DNA of 11,627 nucleotides from Nitrososphaerales archaeon TH1920 (GCA_014523495.1 JAATVM010000007.1:1-11627), one strand, 5' to 3'; shown: positions 1 to 6,429, counted from the first letter of the stretch. The notes: generated by a model from the sequence alone, not told the origin. Translations and numbers: made by a program.

Positions 1-108
1 AATAGGAACATCGGTAAATTCACAAATGAAAAGATATCCAAAGATGATTGGAGACAGCTACATTGGTCCCTATTTGAAGAAATGGAGAAAGAGACTATTG
101 AAGGCTAA
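1..108 (+). CDS. C-terminal end of an unknown protein (5' truncated by window)
   Basis: An open frame runs from the first base to a TAA at 106-108 and gives 35 residues rich in Lys, Glu and Trp (ends EEMEKETIEG). No start codon is visible because the gene begins outside the window. The composition is that of a soluble, probably helical tail. Nothing in it identifies a family. A possible stem-loop plus T-run follows at 150-177, which fits the end of a plus-strand transcript. Only the stop and the open frame are seen; that it is a gene at all is inferred. Confidence 0.6.
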   Translation, partial: NRNIGKFTNEKISKDDWRQLHWSLFEEMEKETIEG

Positions 109-149
109 GAGGGGTTATTAATCTCGATTAAATCGATCCAAATCTGATC

Positions 150-177
150 CGAGCGTCATTCTTCGTAGCTCGTTTTT
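150..177 (+). terminator. Possible terminator: 5-bp stem followed by T5
   Basis: CGAGC at 150-154 pairs with GCTCG at 168-172 around a 13-nt loop, and TTTTT follows directly at 173-177. It lies just after the partial gene that ends at 108 and before the end of the convergent gene at 185. Archaeal termination depends mainly on the T-run, so the stem may be incidental. Confidence 0.4.
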
Positions 178-184
178 CTCCTGT

Positions 185-550
185 TTATTGAGGAAGTCCC
201 TCTGGCTTTTTGATGGGATCAATCTTCAGCCGTTTCTCCAAAACAAATCTTGTGGCACCATAATAGTTTGACAAGTATGGTTGCATGTTTACTATGGATC
301 TAAGGATGTTTACCCTCTTGAACGGGCTTTTCTCTTTCTCATACTCGCTCCACATCAAATGCTCGACTAATTCTAATTTGTCTATTCTTTGCAAATGCTG
401 GTCGGTGAAGAATTCAGCAATGTGCATTAAACGCTGCCACTTCAAACTTTCAACTTTCGTCTTATGTCTGAAATAAGTCCGTCTTGAAATATCAATTCCA
501 TTTTGTTTCAAAAAGAAGAGAGCTTGCTTTTCATTCAACCGCATAGTCAT
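185..550 (-). CDS. Small HTH-like conserved hypothetical protein
   Basis: This is a 121-aa soluble protein with no signal peptide or membrane segment. Residues 5-33 look like a helix-turn-helix: a first helix (NEKQALFFLKQNG), a turn (IDIS) and a basic second helix (RRTYFRHKTK). The rest is helical and charged, with an aromatic stretch near residues 90-103 (MQPYLSNYYGATRF). The layout resembles small DNA-binding proteins I associate with Nitrososphaeria, but no function is known to me. The start could be M1 or M3, two codons apart. The gene is divergent from the gene at 702, so the 151-nt gap holds both promoters. DNA binding is an inference from the motif. Confidence 0.8.
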   Translation of the reverse strand: MTMRLNEKQALFFLKQNGIDISRRTYFRHKTKVESLKWQRLMHIAEFFTDQHLQRIDKLELVEHLMWSEYEKEKSPFKRVNILRSIVNMQPYLSNYYGATRFVLEKRLKIDPIKKPEGLPQ

Positions 551-593
551 AGTTTGAACGACGGCCCGTTATGTGTCACTGAGTATGCTTGAC

Positions 594-612
594 ATGGCAC
601 TAATTGAGCCAT
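594..612. repeat. Inverted repeat in divergent promoter region
   Basis: ATGGC at 594-598 is complemented by GCCAT at 608-612 around a 9-nt spacer. A second pair, TGACA and TGTCA, flanks it asymmetrically, so the whole could form a small bulged hairpin. It lies between the divergent genes starting at 550 and 702, where an operator could sit. The short arms make chance likely. Confidence 0.25.
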
Positions 613-701
613 ATTTGTCATATAAACATTAATTAATTTTAGAAAAAAATAATAAATAATATAAAAAATTGAAGGCTCTGTTTCACAGTATCGATAAATA
701 T

Positions 702-998
702 ATGTCAAACAATATAGAAGTTCAAAGAGTGAAGAGATGATCTAAGGGAATTCTAATCCCTGTCGATGAGTATGACCATCCTCCAACTGCTTTTGAAGAT
801 GATAACCATAGGTATGTGGCAGGTGCAAAAGGACATTACCTAAGATTAACAAAGAAGACCTGCTATTACTGTGCAGGTTCTGTTGATTTCATAGGCATCT
901 CACATGGTAACGGGTATGTGAGACTTGAGCAGTTCTGCAAAGAACATGCTAAAATACATGGACCCATTACACCTTTGAATCTAAAATCAGTAAAATAA
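702..998 (+). pseudogene. Small zinc-ribbon-like protein, frame interrupted by in-frame TGA
   Basis: An ATG at 702 opens a frame of 12 codons (MSNNIEVQRVKR), then a TGA at 738-740. The same frame continues without a stop to 998. After the TGA it reads like protein well before the first usable start (GTG at 816): it includes IPVDEYDHPPTAF and DDNHRYVAGAKGHY. The body has CYYC (codons 861-872) and CKEH (936-947), a CxxC...CxxH pattern that could bind zinc. Two readings fit: a nonsense change of a Trp or Arg codon, or a one-base insertion just after an ATG at 737, which would give MIKGILIPVDEY. If translation starts at GTG 816, a shortened 60-aa product with both Cys pairs remains. Function is unknown. 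A TATA-like AT-rich stretch lies at 646-668. Confidence 0.65.
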
Positions 999-1141
999 AT
1001 AATTCAAGCAATAGTGAAATACGGATAAGGGCCAATCCGAATGATCCTAATCTTAATCTTCATCTTAATCAAGAGTGGATAGAACTAAGAATAAGCAAAT
1101 TGAGCTATCACAGCAAACAAACTTTAATAGATTGATGAGCT

Positions 1142-1605
1142 ATGCTAGAGAGGATACAAAGTAGATCTGTGATTTTGTGGTCATTATGCGCTTTGCTTGT
1201 CGGAGCAATTTACAGTTCAATTTCCACGCTTCAAGTGTTTGTGGAAGGAGTAATAGTCGGGGGAGTTTCTTGCAGTCCTCAGGGTGGCGGCAAGACCTAT
1301 TGTTGCGCGAGCGTGCGGCCGGAGGGACCTGGTATTAACCCCATTACATACTGCACTACATGTGATGACACAAACCCCCTAGCAACTGCACAGAACGCGA
1401 AAAACCCAAGGTTGTAGTTAATCCTGGTAAAGTTCTTTCCAATGTTCTTGAAGGAGGTGTTTTAGAAGAACCAAAAACACAACCCAAATTGGGTGAGGAT
1501 ATATCTCCAAAAGGGGGAGGTGTTTTAGAACAGCCAGAAAATAACAATACGTTTTCTACGTCTAACGTGCCATTTCCTACGGCAAACGACAGCGATGACG
1601 AATAA
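1142..1605 (+). pseudogene. Secreted Cys-rich small protein, frameshifted at a C run
   Basis: The ATG at 1142 begins with a basic N-terminus and a hydrophobic segment at residues 9-28, a signal peptide or anchor. A Cys-rich part follows (C44, C54, C55, C71, C74). This frame ends at 1417. From about 1381 a different frame reads as good protein up to a TAA at 1603-1605: it starts SNCTEREKPKVVV, contains GGVLEEP and GGVLEQP, and ends with an acidic DSDDE tail. One extra C in the CCCCC run at 1375-1379 would join them as DDTNPPSNCTERE, giving a product of about 154 aa. So this is one gene broken by a one-base deletion or a sequencing error. The two GGVLE[EQ]P units come from a 15-nt direct repeat. 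It is likely exported; its role is unknown. Confidence 0.7.
1453..1530 (+). repeat. 15-nt direct repeat inside the frameshifted gene
   Basis: GGAGGTGTTTTAGAA occurs at 1453-1467 and again at 1516-1530, 63 nt apart, so in the same frame. Each copy encodes GGVLE followed by an acidic or Gln residue and Pro. The identity at DNA level points to a short internal duplication or strong constraint on this C-terminal motif. Confidence 0.8.
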
Positions 1606-1644
1606 AAATTTAAGTATGATTAGAATCAAATAAGCAGCTACTAG

Positions 1645-1664
1645 AGCAAAGAACACTTATCAAT
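1645..1664 (+). repeat. Dispersed intergenic repeat, copy 1 (partial)
   Basis: AGCAAAGAACACTTATCAAT matches the left half of two longer copies at 2291-2335 and 2534-2576. It lies 40 nt after the stop of the frameshifted gene and is in the same orientation as the others. The right half (ATATCGCTA-TGAT) is missing here. Confidence 0.5.
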
Positions 1665-1709
1665 AGACAGAACGAGATAAATAAAAGAATAAAAAAGAAA
1701 AGGAGTTGA

Positions 1710-2234
1710 CTACGGTAAAACCACTAGTTGTCCTGTCATAACTGGTAGATGATATTTGCAATAATATGGGAATACACCTGTATGGTCAGCAGTGAATGTT
1801 GCATTTCCATTTTCAGCGAATCCCACATCAATATCCACTTTGTATGGATCTCCTATAGTAAACGAATGTCTTTCCGTTTGGACTTCATCAACATTATAGA
1901 ATTTGACGGTAACATTGTCGCCTTTATTTGCAACTAGTGTTTGGACATCGAACGAGTCCCCTGCTATCTTCAGTTTTTCTTCGTCAACATTCTCTACTTC
2001 TGACGTCAGGACATAGAAAGTTTTTTCTCCTGGCGTCGACATAGATGGAATCGTTCCTCCAGGTCCTGTTGCAACGGTCATGTTGCTCTTCTCCATTTCT
2101 TCTGATGACTCAGTCTCATTTTCAGTCTGCGCGGATATTTGAAGACTTGATCCTACTACCATTGTCATAAGACTCCAGATACCTATTGTCACTCCCAAGG
2201 TTACAGTAAAGATGCTTTTGCTTGTTGATTTCAT
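1710..2234 (-). CDS. Secreted cupredoxin (plastocyanin/azurin-like blue copper protein)
   Basis: This is a 174-aa protein exported by an N-terminal signal sequence (basic start, hydrophobic residues 9-30, likely cut near SAQ at 34-36). A Glu/Ser/Thr-rich linker to about residue 68 follows, then a cupredoxin domain to the C-terminus. Candidate type 1 copper ligands are His123 (in ERHSFTIG) and the closing loop with Cys159, His162 and Met166 (YYCKYHLPVM). Three residues separate His162 from Met166, one fewer than in plastocyanin. Ammonia-oxidising archaea encode many such proteins, thought to carry electrons outside the membrane; the partner cannot be told here. The gene stands alone, with a TATA-like TACTTAAG at 2253-2260. 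Family call is firm; the electron-transfer role is inferred. Confidence 0.92.
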   Translation of the reverse strand: MKSTSKSIFTVTLGVTIGIWSLMTMVVGSSLQISAQTENETESSEEMEKSNMTVATGPGGTIPSMSTPGEKTFYVLTSEVENVDEEKLKIAGDSFDVQTLVANKGDNVTVKFYNVDEVQTERHSFTIGDPYKVDIDVGFAENGNATFTADHTGVFPYYCKYHLPVMTGQLVVLP

Positions 2235-2290
2235 AAGTTTACTCTATGATAATACGGTGTAATACTTAAGGTATCGACTTCAACACCACA

Positions 2291-2335
2291 AACGGCAAAG
2301 AACACATATCAATAATCCAATATCGCTAATGATTA
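2291..2335 (+). repeat. Dispersed intergenic repeat, copy 2
   Basis: This 45-nt unit aligns with 2534-2576: shared blocks are AAC-GCAAA, CACATATCAATA and ATATCGCTA-TGAT, with a 3-nt length difference in the middle. Same orientation as the other copies, 243 nt before copy 3. Confidence 0.7.
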
Positions 2336-2354
2336 GTTGATTTAATTAGTTAAA

Positions 2355-2408
2355 AACTCGTAGTAGATTGGCCTCTGATGAACAAGAAACAACCAATACA
2401 CACGAGTT
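2355..2408. ncRNA. Candidate structured element: long two-part hairpin
   Basis: AACTCGT at 2355-2361 pairs with ACGAGTT at 2402-2408. With A2362 bulged, GT at 2363-2364 can extend the stem with AC at 2400-2401. A 2x2 internal loop follows, then ATTGG at 2367-2371 pairs with CCAAT at 2393-2397, leaving a 21-nt loop that contains CTGATGAA. About 14 pairs in all. It could be a small RNA, a 5' leader structure or a chance fold; no known RNA family is recognised and there is no T-run after it on the plus strand. Confidence 0.35.
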
Positions 2409-2533
2409 GTGTTTACGGCACTTTAGTTAATAATCGACGAATAATAAAGCAATTTACAAAATAAAACACATAGTTGCATATTACCTACGTTCAAAATATA
2501 GAAAATCATTAAGAACTCCATTTAGTTACTTGA

Positions 2534-2576
2534 AACAGCAAAAAGCACATATCAATAAGATATCGCTAGTGATATT
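2534..2576 (+). repeat. Dispersed intergenic repeat, copy 3
   Basis: This copy matches 2291-2335. Its right part, TATCGCTAGTGATA at 2561-2574, is itself a near-perfect palindrome (TATC-N-CTAG-N-GATA), which the other copy has partly lost. It ends 56 nt before the dehydratase start codon. Confidence 0.7.
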
Positions 2577-2598
2577 AGAAATTCACAACCAATATTGT

Positions 2599-2610
2599 AA
2601 AGTATAAGTT
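2599..2610 (+). promoter_or_regulatory. TATA-like box of the carbinolamine dehydratase gene
   Basis: AAAGTATAAGTT is centred about 28 nt before the ATG at 2633. This is the spacing expected for a leaderless archaeal transcript and supports that start over the in-frame TTG at 2618. Confidence 0.5.
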
Positions 2611-2632
2611 CAGTCATTTGATAATATTATTT

Positions 2633-2929
2633 ATGTCTCAAATTAAATACAAAAAATTATCAGGAAATGAACTAGCTGAGACTATTAGAGGGATGAATGG
2701 CTGGAATTTGAAAGATGGGAAATTGCAAAAGTCTTTTAAATTTTCAAATTTCATCGAAGCATTTGGATTCATGACAAGGATTGCCCTCGAAGCCGAGAAA
2801 ATTAACCATCATCCAGAGTGGTCAAATGTCTATAATAGTGTTACAATTAACCTGAGCACACATGATGTAGGTGGAATTACGGATTACGATATCAAGCTCG
2901 CAAAGATCATAGATAACACTAATCAATAA
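2633..2929 (+). CDS. Pterin-4a-carbinolamine dehydratase family protein (PCD/DCoH)
   Basis: This is a 98-aa cytoplasmic protein, the usual full length for the family. The enzyme dehydrates 4a-hydroxytetrahydropterin, recycling the pterin cofactor in organisms that have aromatic amino acid hydroxylases. The signature is intact: EKINHHPEW (His59, His60, Pro61), then SVTINLSTHDVGGIT (His77) and Asp84/Asp86. The ATG at 2633 is preferred; a TTG at 2618 would add five hydrophobic residues before the conserved N-terminus and lies too close to the TATA-like box at 2599-2610. No hydroxylase or pterin gene is nearby, so the physiological substrate in this organism is not shown. The next gene starts about 105 nt downstream on the same strand with its own AT-rich element. 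Confidence 0.95.
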   Translation: MSQIKYKKLSGNELAETIRGMNGWNLKDGKLQKSFKFSNFIEAFGFMTRIALEAEKINHHPEWSNVYNSVTINLSTHDVGGITDYDIKLAKIIDNTNQ

Positions 2930-3033
2930 TAAAATAGCAAGAGTTACAAAATTGAATGAAAACTATAATCTTACGTTAGAGTTATATGAAATACCGTGCA
3001 TGTGCAGGAAAATAGATCGATTCAAAAAGTAAC

Positions 3034-4047
3034 TTGTCAAATTTACTCATACATCTTTTCAAGCAGGGATCTTTGCTAACATTTTGTTTGGTTCTTCTGT
3101 TCATTTATCTTTTTTTATTTCCCATCTTGTCCACCATCTCTTCATCACAGGTTGATACAGAAAATCAGCCCACTTTGGATTCAGAAAAAGTGATAAAAGG
3201 ATTCCTTTCAGATGCTAACAGGTCATTAATCGACGGTAATATGACTAAAACCCTTAGTGATCTACTTATGGTTCAGAGGTTATTGGGTCAAATTGAAGAT
3301 AACTCTTCATCAATCGAGCAATCAAAGTTGCTCATACGTGATACTATGCAGGCAATAATAAATGGGAATCCAAATTTGGCCTCAACTAATTTAGATTTAA
3401 TAACTCAACAATTAGTTTCTCAGACACAACATAATCAGATTTCCAACGCCTCTAATATTCCTCCGAAGAACGCAACCACTTCAATTCAATCACCGTTATC
3501 AGACAACAAGACTTTGGAAACAGTAGATGAAACAGGCGGTTCAAATTTTCTCGTTTATGACAATCATGTTCTTGGCATAAAAATGCTGTATCCTAAAAGC
3601 TGGTCAGTAAGAAATTATGGCTATCATGAAACAAGTAATAATACCATAGTGGGATTTTTTTCACCCTCAAAGACAGGTCTACCGCCTGAGAATATATCAG
3701 GAGTGTCAGGGCAATTTGTTCCGTATTTAGATATCTTTGTTTTTGATGCCAAAAATATGTCATTAGCCAAAATAGTAGGGGACCGTATAGACAGAATCAG
3801 AAATTATGACTATTTTGCAATCGATGAATCAAAGGAGTTGCTCTTAAAAGGGGGCTCAATGGCACATTCTCTAGTTTACTCTACGACCATAGGAGGAGAT
3901 GAACTTTTCAAAAAGTTACAGCTCTATACCATTTTAAATAACAAAGTCTATTTAATTTCATTTACATCTCAGGAAAGTCTTTTCAACAATTATTTACCAA
4001 TAGTTCAGAAGATGATTGATTCTTTTGAATTACGGGTCAATGACTGA
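3034..4047 (+). CDS. Membrane-anchored or secreted protein with C-terminal PsbP-like domain
   Basis: This is a 337-aa protein. Residues 13-36 are strongly hydrophobic (uncleaved anchor or signal peptide). Residues 48-125 form a helical region rich in NxS/T sites, and 126-168 a polar Asn/Ser/Thr linker. From about 170 to the end is an alpha/beta domain that begins FLVYDNHVLGIKMLYPKSW, the pattern of PsbP-like domains (short lead-in, GI, YP..W). Many NxS/T sites suggest glycosylation outside the cell. PsbP is a photosystem II subunit in plants, but related domains are common in non-phototrophic Nitrososphaeria with unknown role. The start is TTG at 3034: an in-frame TAG at 3013 excludes longer forms, and the next ATG is at residue 70, past the anchor. 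A TATA-like TTATATG lies at 2982-2988. It converges on the RTX gene 41 nt away. Confidence 0.82.
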   Translation: MSNLLIHLFKQGSLLTFCLVLLFIYLFLFPILSTISSSQVDTENQPTLDSEKVIKGFLSDANRSLIDGNMTKTLSDLLMVQRLLGQIEDNSSSIEQSKLLIRDTMQAIINGNPNLASTNLDLITQQLVSQTQHNQISNASNIPPKNATTSIQSPLSDNKTLETVDETGGSNFLVYDNHVLGIKMLYPKSWSVRNYGYHETSNNTIVGFFSPSKTGLPPENISGVSGQFVPYLDIFVFDAKNMSLAKIVGDRIDRIRNYDYFAIDESKELLLKGGSMAHSLVYSTTIGGDELFKKLQLYTILNNKVYLISFTSQESLFNNYLPIVQKMIDSFELRVND

Positions 4048-4088
4048 ATAGAATATTTTTCATTTATATATAGCGAACCATATAGTCA

Positions 4089-4805
4089 CTAATCGCCTTT
4101 TAAGGTCTTATCATCAATATCACTTGAAAAATTCCTATCATTACTCCTAAGAATGTTGCATTTATCTGAGATTACATCTCCATTATCTGGGTTATATTCC
4201 AATACTATGCTGTTACTATTACACACGTAGCTATTGGCGCCAGATCCGCCATCCATAATTGTGGTCCCGCTTCCAGCAATAAGCTCATCGTTACCCTTGT
4301 CTCCAATTAGAAGGCTATTTCCTTCCATGCCAAAAAGTATGTCGTCTCCAATACCTCCATCAACAATATTATTTCCATCACCTGGCATTATGATATCATC
4401 GTTACCCTCACCATATAGTCTGCTATCTCCGACACCGCCATAAATTATATCATTGCCATTTCCGGCATACACCTTATCAATTCCGCCAAGTGAATAAATG
4501 ATATCATTATCACTATCTCCCACAATATTATCGTCACAGTTGCTTCCAATTATGAGTTGTCCCCTCTTCGTAAGACCTGACTTACCTCCTGTTAGAGTGC
4601 TCATAATGCATTCAGTATCTGAAATCTTATCAAGTGGCTTTGTATCAAAAATGCCCCCAAGGAATTTTCTTACTCCTTCCATGATATCTCCCAGTCCTCC
4701 AGAATTTACATCGTCCAATTGCGCCATTACTTGGTATTCAGATAACAATAATAGCATTGAAACTGGCAGTCCAATAATGAAAAGCTTCATCATGATGCCA
4801 GACAT
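4089..4805 (-). CDS. Secreted RTX-like calcium-binding repeat protein
   Basis: This is a 238-aa protein with a signal peptide: the hydrophobic core lies near 8-22 and likely cleavage is after VMA at 26-28. A linker to about residue 85 precedes Gly/Asp-rich nonapeptide repeats at 85-190, for example GNGNDIIYGG, GEGNDDIIM, GGIGDDILFG and GDKGNDELIAG. These resemble the RTX/hemolysin-type beta-roll that folds on binding calcium outside the cell, though several units lack the full GGxGxDxUx pattern. Four Cys (66, 90, 195, 216) flank the repeat block and could form disulfides. No catalytic domain is seen, so it is probably a surface or matrix protein. Starts at M1, M5 or M6 are possible; TATA-like TTAATAA at 4831-4837 (minus strand) favours M1. 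Confidence 0.85.
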   Translation of the reverse strand: MSGIMMKLFIIGLPVSMLLLLSEYQVMAQLDDVNSGGLGDIMEGVRKFLGGIFDTKPLDKISDTECIMSTLTGGKSGLTKRGQLIIGSNCDDNIVGDSDNDIIYSLGGIDKVYAGNGNDIIYGGVGDSRLYGEGNDDIIMPGDGNNIVDGGIGDDILFGMEGNSLLIGDKGNDELIAGSGTTIMDGGSGANSYVCNSNSIVLEYNPDNGDVISDKCNILRSNDRNFSSDIDDKTLKGD

Positions 4806-5105
4806 TATCTGAAAGCATTCTTTTAGATTCTTATTAATTTGTCTGTTAGGGCTCCATACTACAGATATTCTTCAATAAGATATTCTAACTCAACTTTGCT
4901 TTTCAAACTCAAAGCAAGTAAAATAGGAATACTAGGTTTCAAGCCAAATCAGATCGGGTGCTAAGCGGAATATAATCGATTTTTTTTAAATTGTAATTTT
5001 GTTTTGGTATCTTAAATAATGACATCATTGCGAAAATAAAAATATTATATACTTAGCTGTCTAAACTTGATTGAAGTATTAAAATGAGTACCAAAATATG
5101 AAACA
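4806..5105. other. 300-nt gene-free region upstream of the RTX gene
   Basis: No coding frame is supported. The right end of the region is the downstream side of the minus-strand gene ending at 5106; the left end holds the RTX promoter. Visible structure is a 9-nt direct repeat AGATATTCT at 4863-4871 and 4878-4886 (15 nt apart) and a hairpin at 4895-4918. The rest is simple AT-rich sequence, including T8 at 4980-4987. Confidence 0.6.
4895..4918. repeat. Inverted repeat, 7-8 bp stem with 8-nt loop
   Basis: TTGCTTT at 4896-4902 is complemented by AAAGCAA at 4911-4917, with a T-G pair extending it by one. It lies about 90 nt upstream of the RTX start codon, next to a 9-nt direct repeat. A regulatory role is possible, but nothing proves it. 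Confidence 0.35.
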
Positions 5106-5591
5106 TTAAATAGAATTCTTTCTGTTATTTAGAAACACTTCTTGCATTAACCAGTCGCAAAATTTTTTTAGATTTTCATCAATTCTGCACCAAAGATGCA
5201 TCGAACCCGGCAAAATTTCTATCCTCCCTTCACCAATTAATATCTTTAAGCCTTCTTTTCCCTCATACATATAGGCATCTTGTGGCGTAACATCCCCTAA
5301 GAATTCTATAGCCTTTTGTTTGATAAGTTGTCGAGGTATAGGAAAACTCTTTCGGAACTTGTCCACCACTAAGCCCAAATTTTCTGTACCATAATTTTCG
5401 ACATCGTAAATTTTTTTTGGATCTGGAAAATGTAAATTCAAAGTCACATTAAATCTTGATCCCGTGAATTCTACCAATTGATTTACTAATTGATATGCAA
5501 TATTTGGATTCTTTTTTAACGATTCTTGAATTTCTTTATTATGATACTTGAGATTAAATAAGAGCTCTGAATGCAAGTCAGAAAAACTCAT
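5106..5591 (-). CDS. Hypothetical protein, 161 aa
   Basis: I do not recognise this family. It is a soluble protein with no signal peptide or membrane segment. It is rich in Lys, Leu, Asn and Phe, with predicted helices at 5-45 and 75-98 and near the end (128-155), and a beta-like middle (KILIGEGRIEILPGSMHLWCR). The composition and even codon use suggest a real gene. The start at 5591 is supported by a TATA-like box on the minus strand at 5616-5623, 28 nt away, typical of a leaderless transcript. It is divergent from the unknown gene at 5772 across a 180-nt gap. No function can be stated. Confidence 0.8.
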   Translation of the reverse strand: MSFSDLHSELLFNLKYHNKEIQESLKKNPNIAYQLVNQLVEFTGSRFNVTLNLHFPDPKKIYDVENYGTENLGLVVDKFRKSFPIPRQLIKQKAIEFLGDVTPQDAYMYEGKEGLKILIGEGRIEILPGSMHLWCRIDENLKKFCDWLMQEVFLNNRKNSI

Positions 5592-5615
5592 TTATTAATT
5601 AAAAACATGAAACTT

Positions 5616-5623
5616 CATATATT
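5616..5623 (-). promoter_or_regulatory. TATA-like box for the 161-aa hypothetical gene
   Basis: On the minus strand this reads AATATATG, centred 28 nt before the ATG at 5591. The position fits an archaeal TATA box with a start site at or near the initiation codon. Confidence 0.5.
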
Positions 5624-5771
5624 ATTGTACTGTATTAATCACGTAGATCCAATTCAAAATATCACGGTTGAATTTCAATTTGAAAACTCCTTTCAATGGG
5701 TGATTAATAGTAATAGACTTACAATAACAATGACACTTAAATTTTAATTAGTAATATTATAAAATTATCTT

Positions 5772-6392
5772 ATGTTCGCAAGCGATTCTAGTTCTGAACG
5801 TGCTACAAGTATTGAAGATTATCAAAATACGTGTATTGAGTTTATAAACGACATAAGTAGGGACTATAAAGATTGGGTAGATAGATATCAATTAGGCAAT
5901 GAAGAATCTTCCAGAAGAAAAAATTCTATCGACGACATTGTTAAAACAACTAATGGTTGGATAAGAAATTATTGTGATACGATAAAGAAGGTTGACGTAG
6001 TTATGAATGACGGCGTAAGTAAAATGGCAGAAAACACTGCCGGCTATCCATTCCTTTTTGAAGTTTCTGTTAATACTATGAAAAGATATGCAAAACATCA
6101 GATAGGGACAATACCGCTGCGGGTAAACTCCACTCCACAAGAAGGACGAATGGTTAGGATAGGAAAATACAGTAAAACAGAGTTGTTTCTAATATCATCA
6201 AGTTCTCCTATCTCATATACAGTAAGTGATGAAAGCATGAATACTGTTGATATCTTGGATGATTACATAACACTTGATGCATCAAAATGTGAAAAAGGTA
6301 GTATTATTTCTATAACAATTATTGTAGAAGAATTAAATGATAACTACGTAACTGAAAGCAGAGGATATTCTACTGTAATCATCATCATTTGA
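5772..6392 (+). CDS. Hypothetical protein, helical N-terminus plus beta-rich C-terminus, 206 aa
   Basis: No family is recognised. Residues 12-115 are charged and helix-like (EDYQNTCIEFINDISRDY, NSIDDIVKTTNGWIRNY), without a clear coiled-coil heptad. Residues 125-206 alternate hydrophobic and polar residues (ELFLISSSSPISYTV, GSIISITIIVEEL) and could form a small beta sandwich. There is no N-terminal signal; the final TVIIII is a beta edge rather than a membrane helix. An AT-rich TTAAATTTT at 5738-5746 lies about 30 nt before the ATG and could be the TATA element. It is divergent from the gene at 5591. The role is unknown; a cytoplasmic or structural protein would fit. Confidence 0.78.
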   Translation: MFASDSSSERATSIEDYQNTCIEFINDISRDYKDWVDRYQLGNEESSRRKNSIDDIVKTTNGWIRNYCDTIKKVDVVMNDGVSKMAENTAGYPFLFEVSVNTMKRYAKHQIGTIPLRVNSTPQEGRMVRIGKYSKTELFLISSSSPISYTVSDESMNTVDILDDYITLDASKCEKGSIISITIIVEELNDNYVTESRGYSTVIIII

Positions 6393-6419
6393 GTTACCAA
6401 TGAAGGAGAGAAAAACTTA

Positions 6420-6429
6420 ACACATGTGT
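6420..6429. repeat. 10-bp perfect palindrome ACACATGTGT
   Basis: ACACATGTGT reads the same on both strands; with one mismatch it extends to about 16 bp (TTAACACATGTGTAAA). It lies 28 nt after the stop at 6392 and about 170 nt before the tRNA gene. It could be a protein-binding site or chance. Confidence 0.3.

Larger units (their letters stand above)
2235..2632. other. 398-nt gene-free region with repeats and a hairpin
   Basis: No credible reading frame is seen. The stretch lies between the divergent cupredoxin and dehydratase genes and so holds both promoters. It also contains two copies of a dispersed repeat (2291-2335 and 2534-2576) and a two-part hairpin (2355-2408) between them. Confidence 0.7.

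Noticed and set aside
285..476. 63-codon plus-strand frame opposite the HTH-like gene
   Set aside because: It lies wholly inside the better-supported minus-strand gene, and its product is low-complexity Ser/Phe/Leu/Cys sequence.
738..740. TGA as a selenocysteine codon
   Set aside because: No selenocysteine insertion element is visible, and the trait is not known in this group; nonsense change or error is simpler.
1022..1039. CGGAT/ATCCG stem as terminator of the gene ending at 998
   Set aside because: The 5-bp stem has no T-run after it; chance is likely.
1356..1547. Minus-strand frame across the frameshift region
   Set aside because: It is the complement of the two plus-strand frames that join into one protein; composition is Pro/Ser/Thr-rich and not protein-like.
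4234..4812. Plus-strand frames rich in Pro and Ser opposite the RTX gene
   Set aside because: They mirror the Gly/Asp repeats of the real gene on the other strand.
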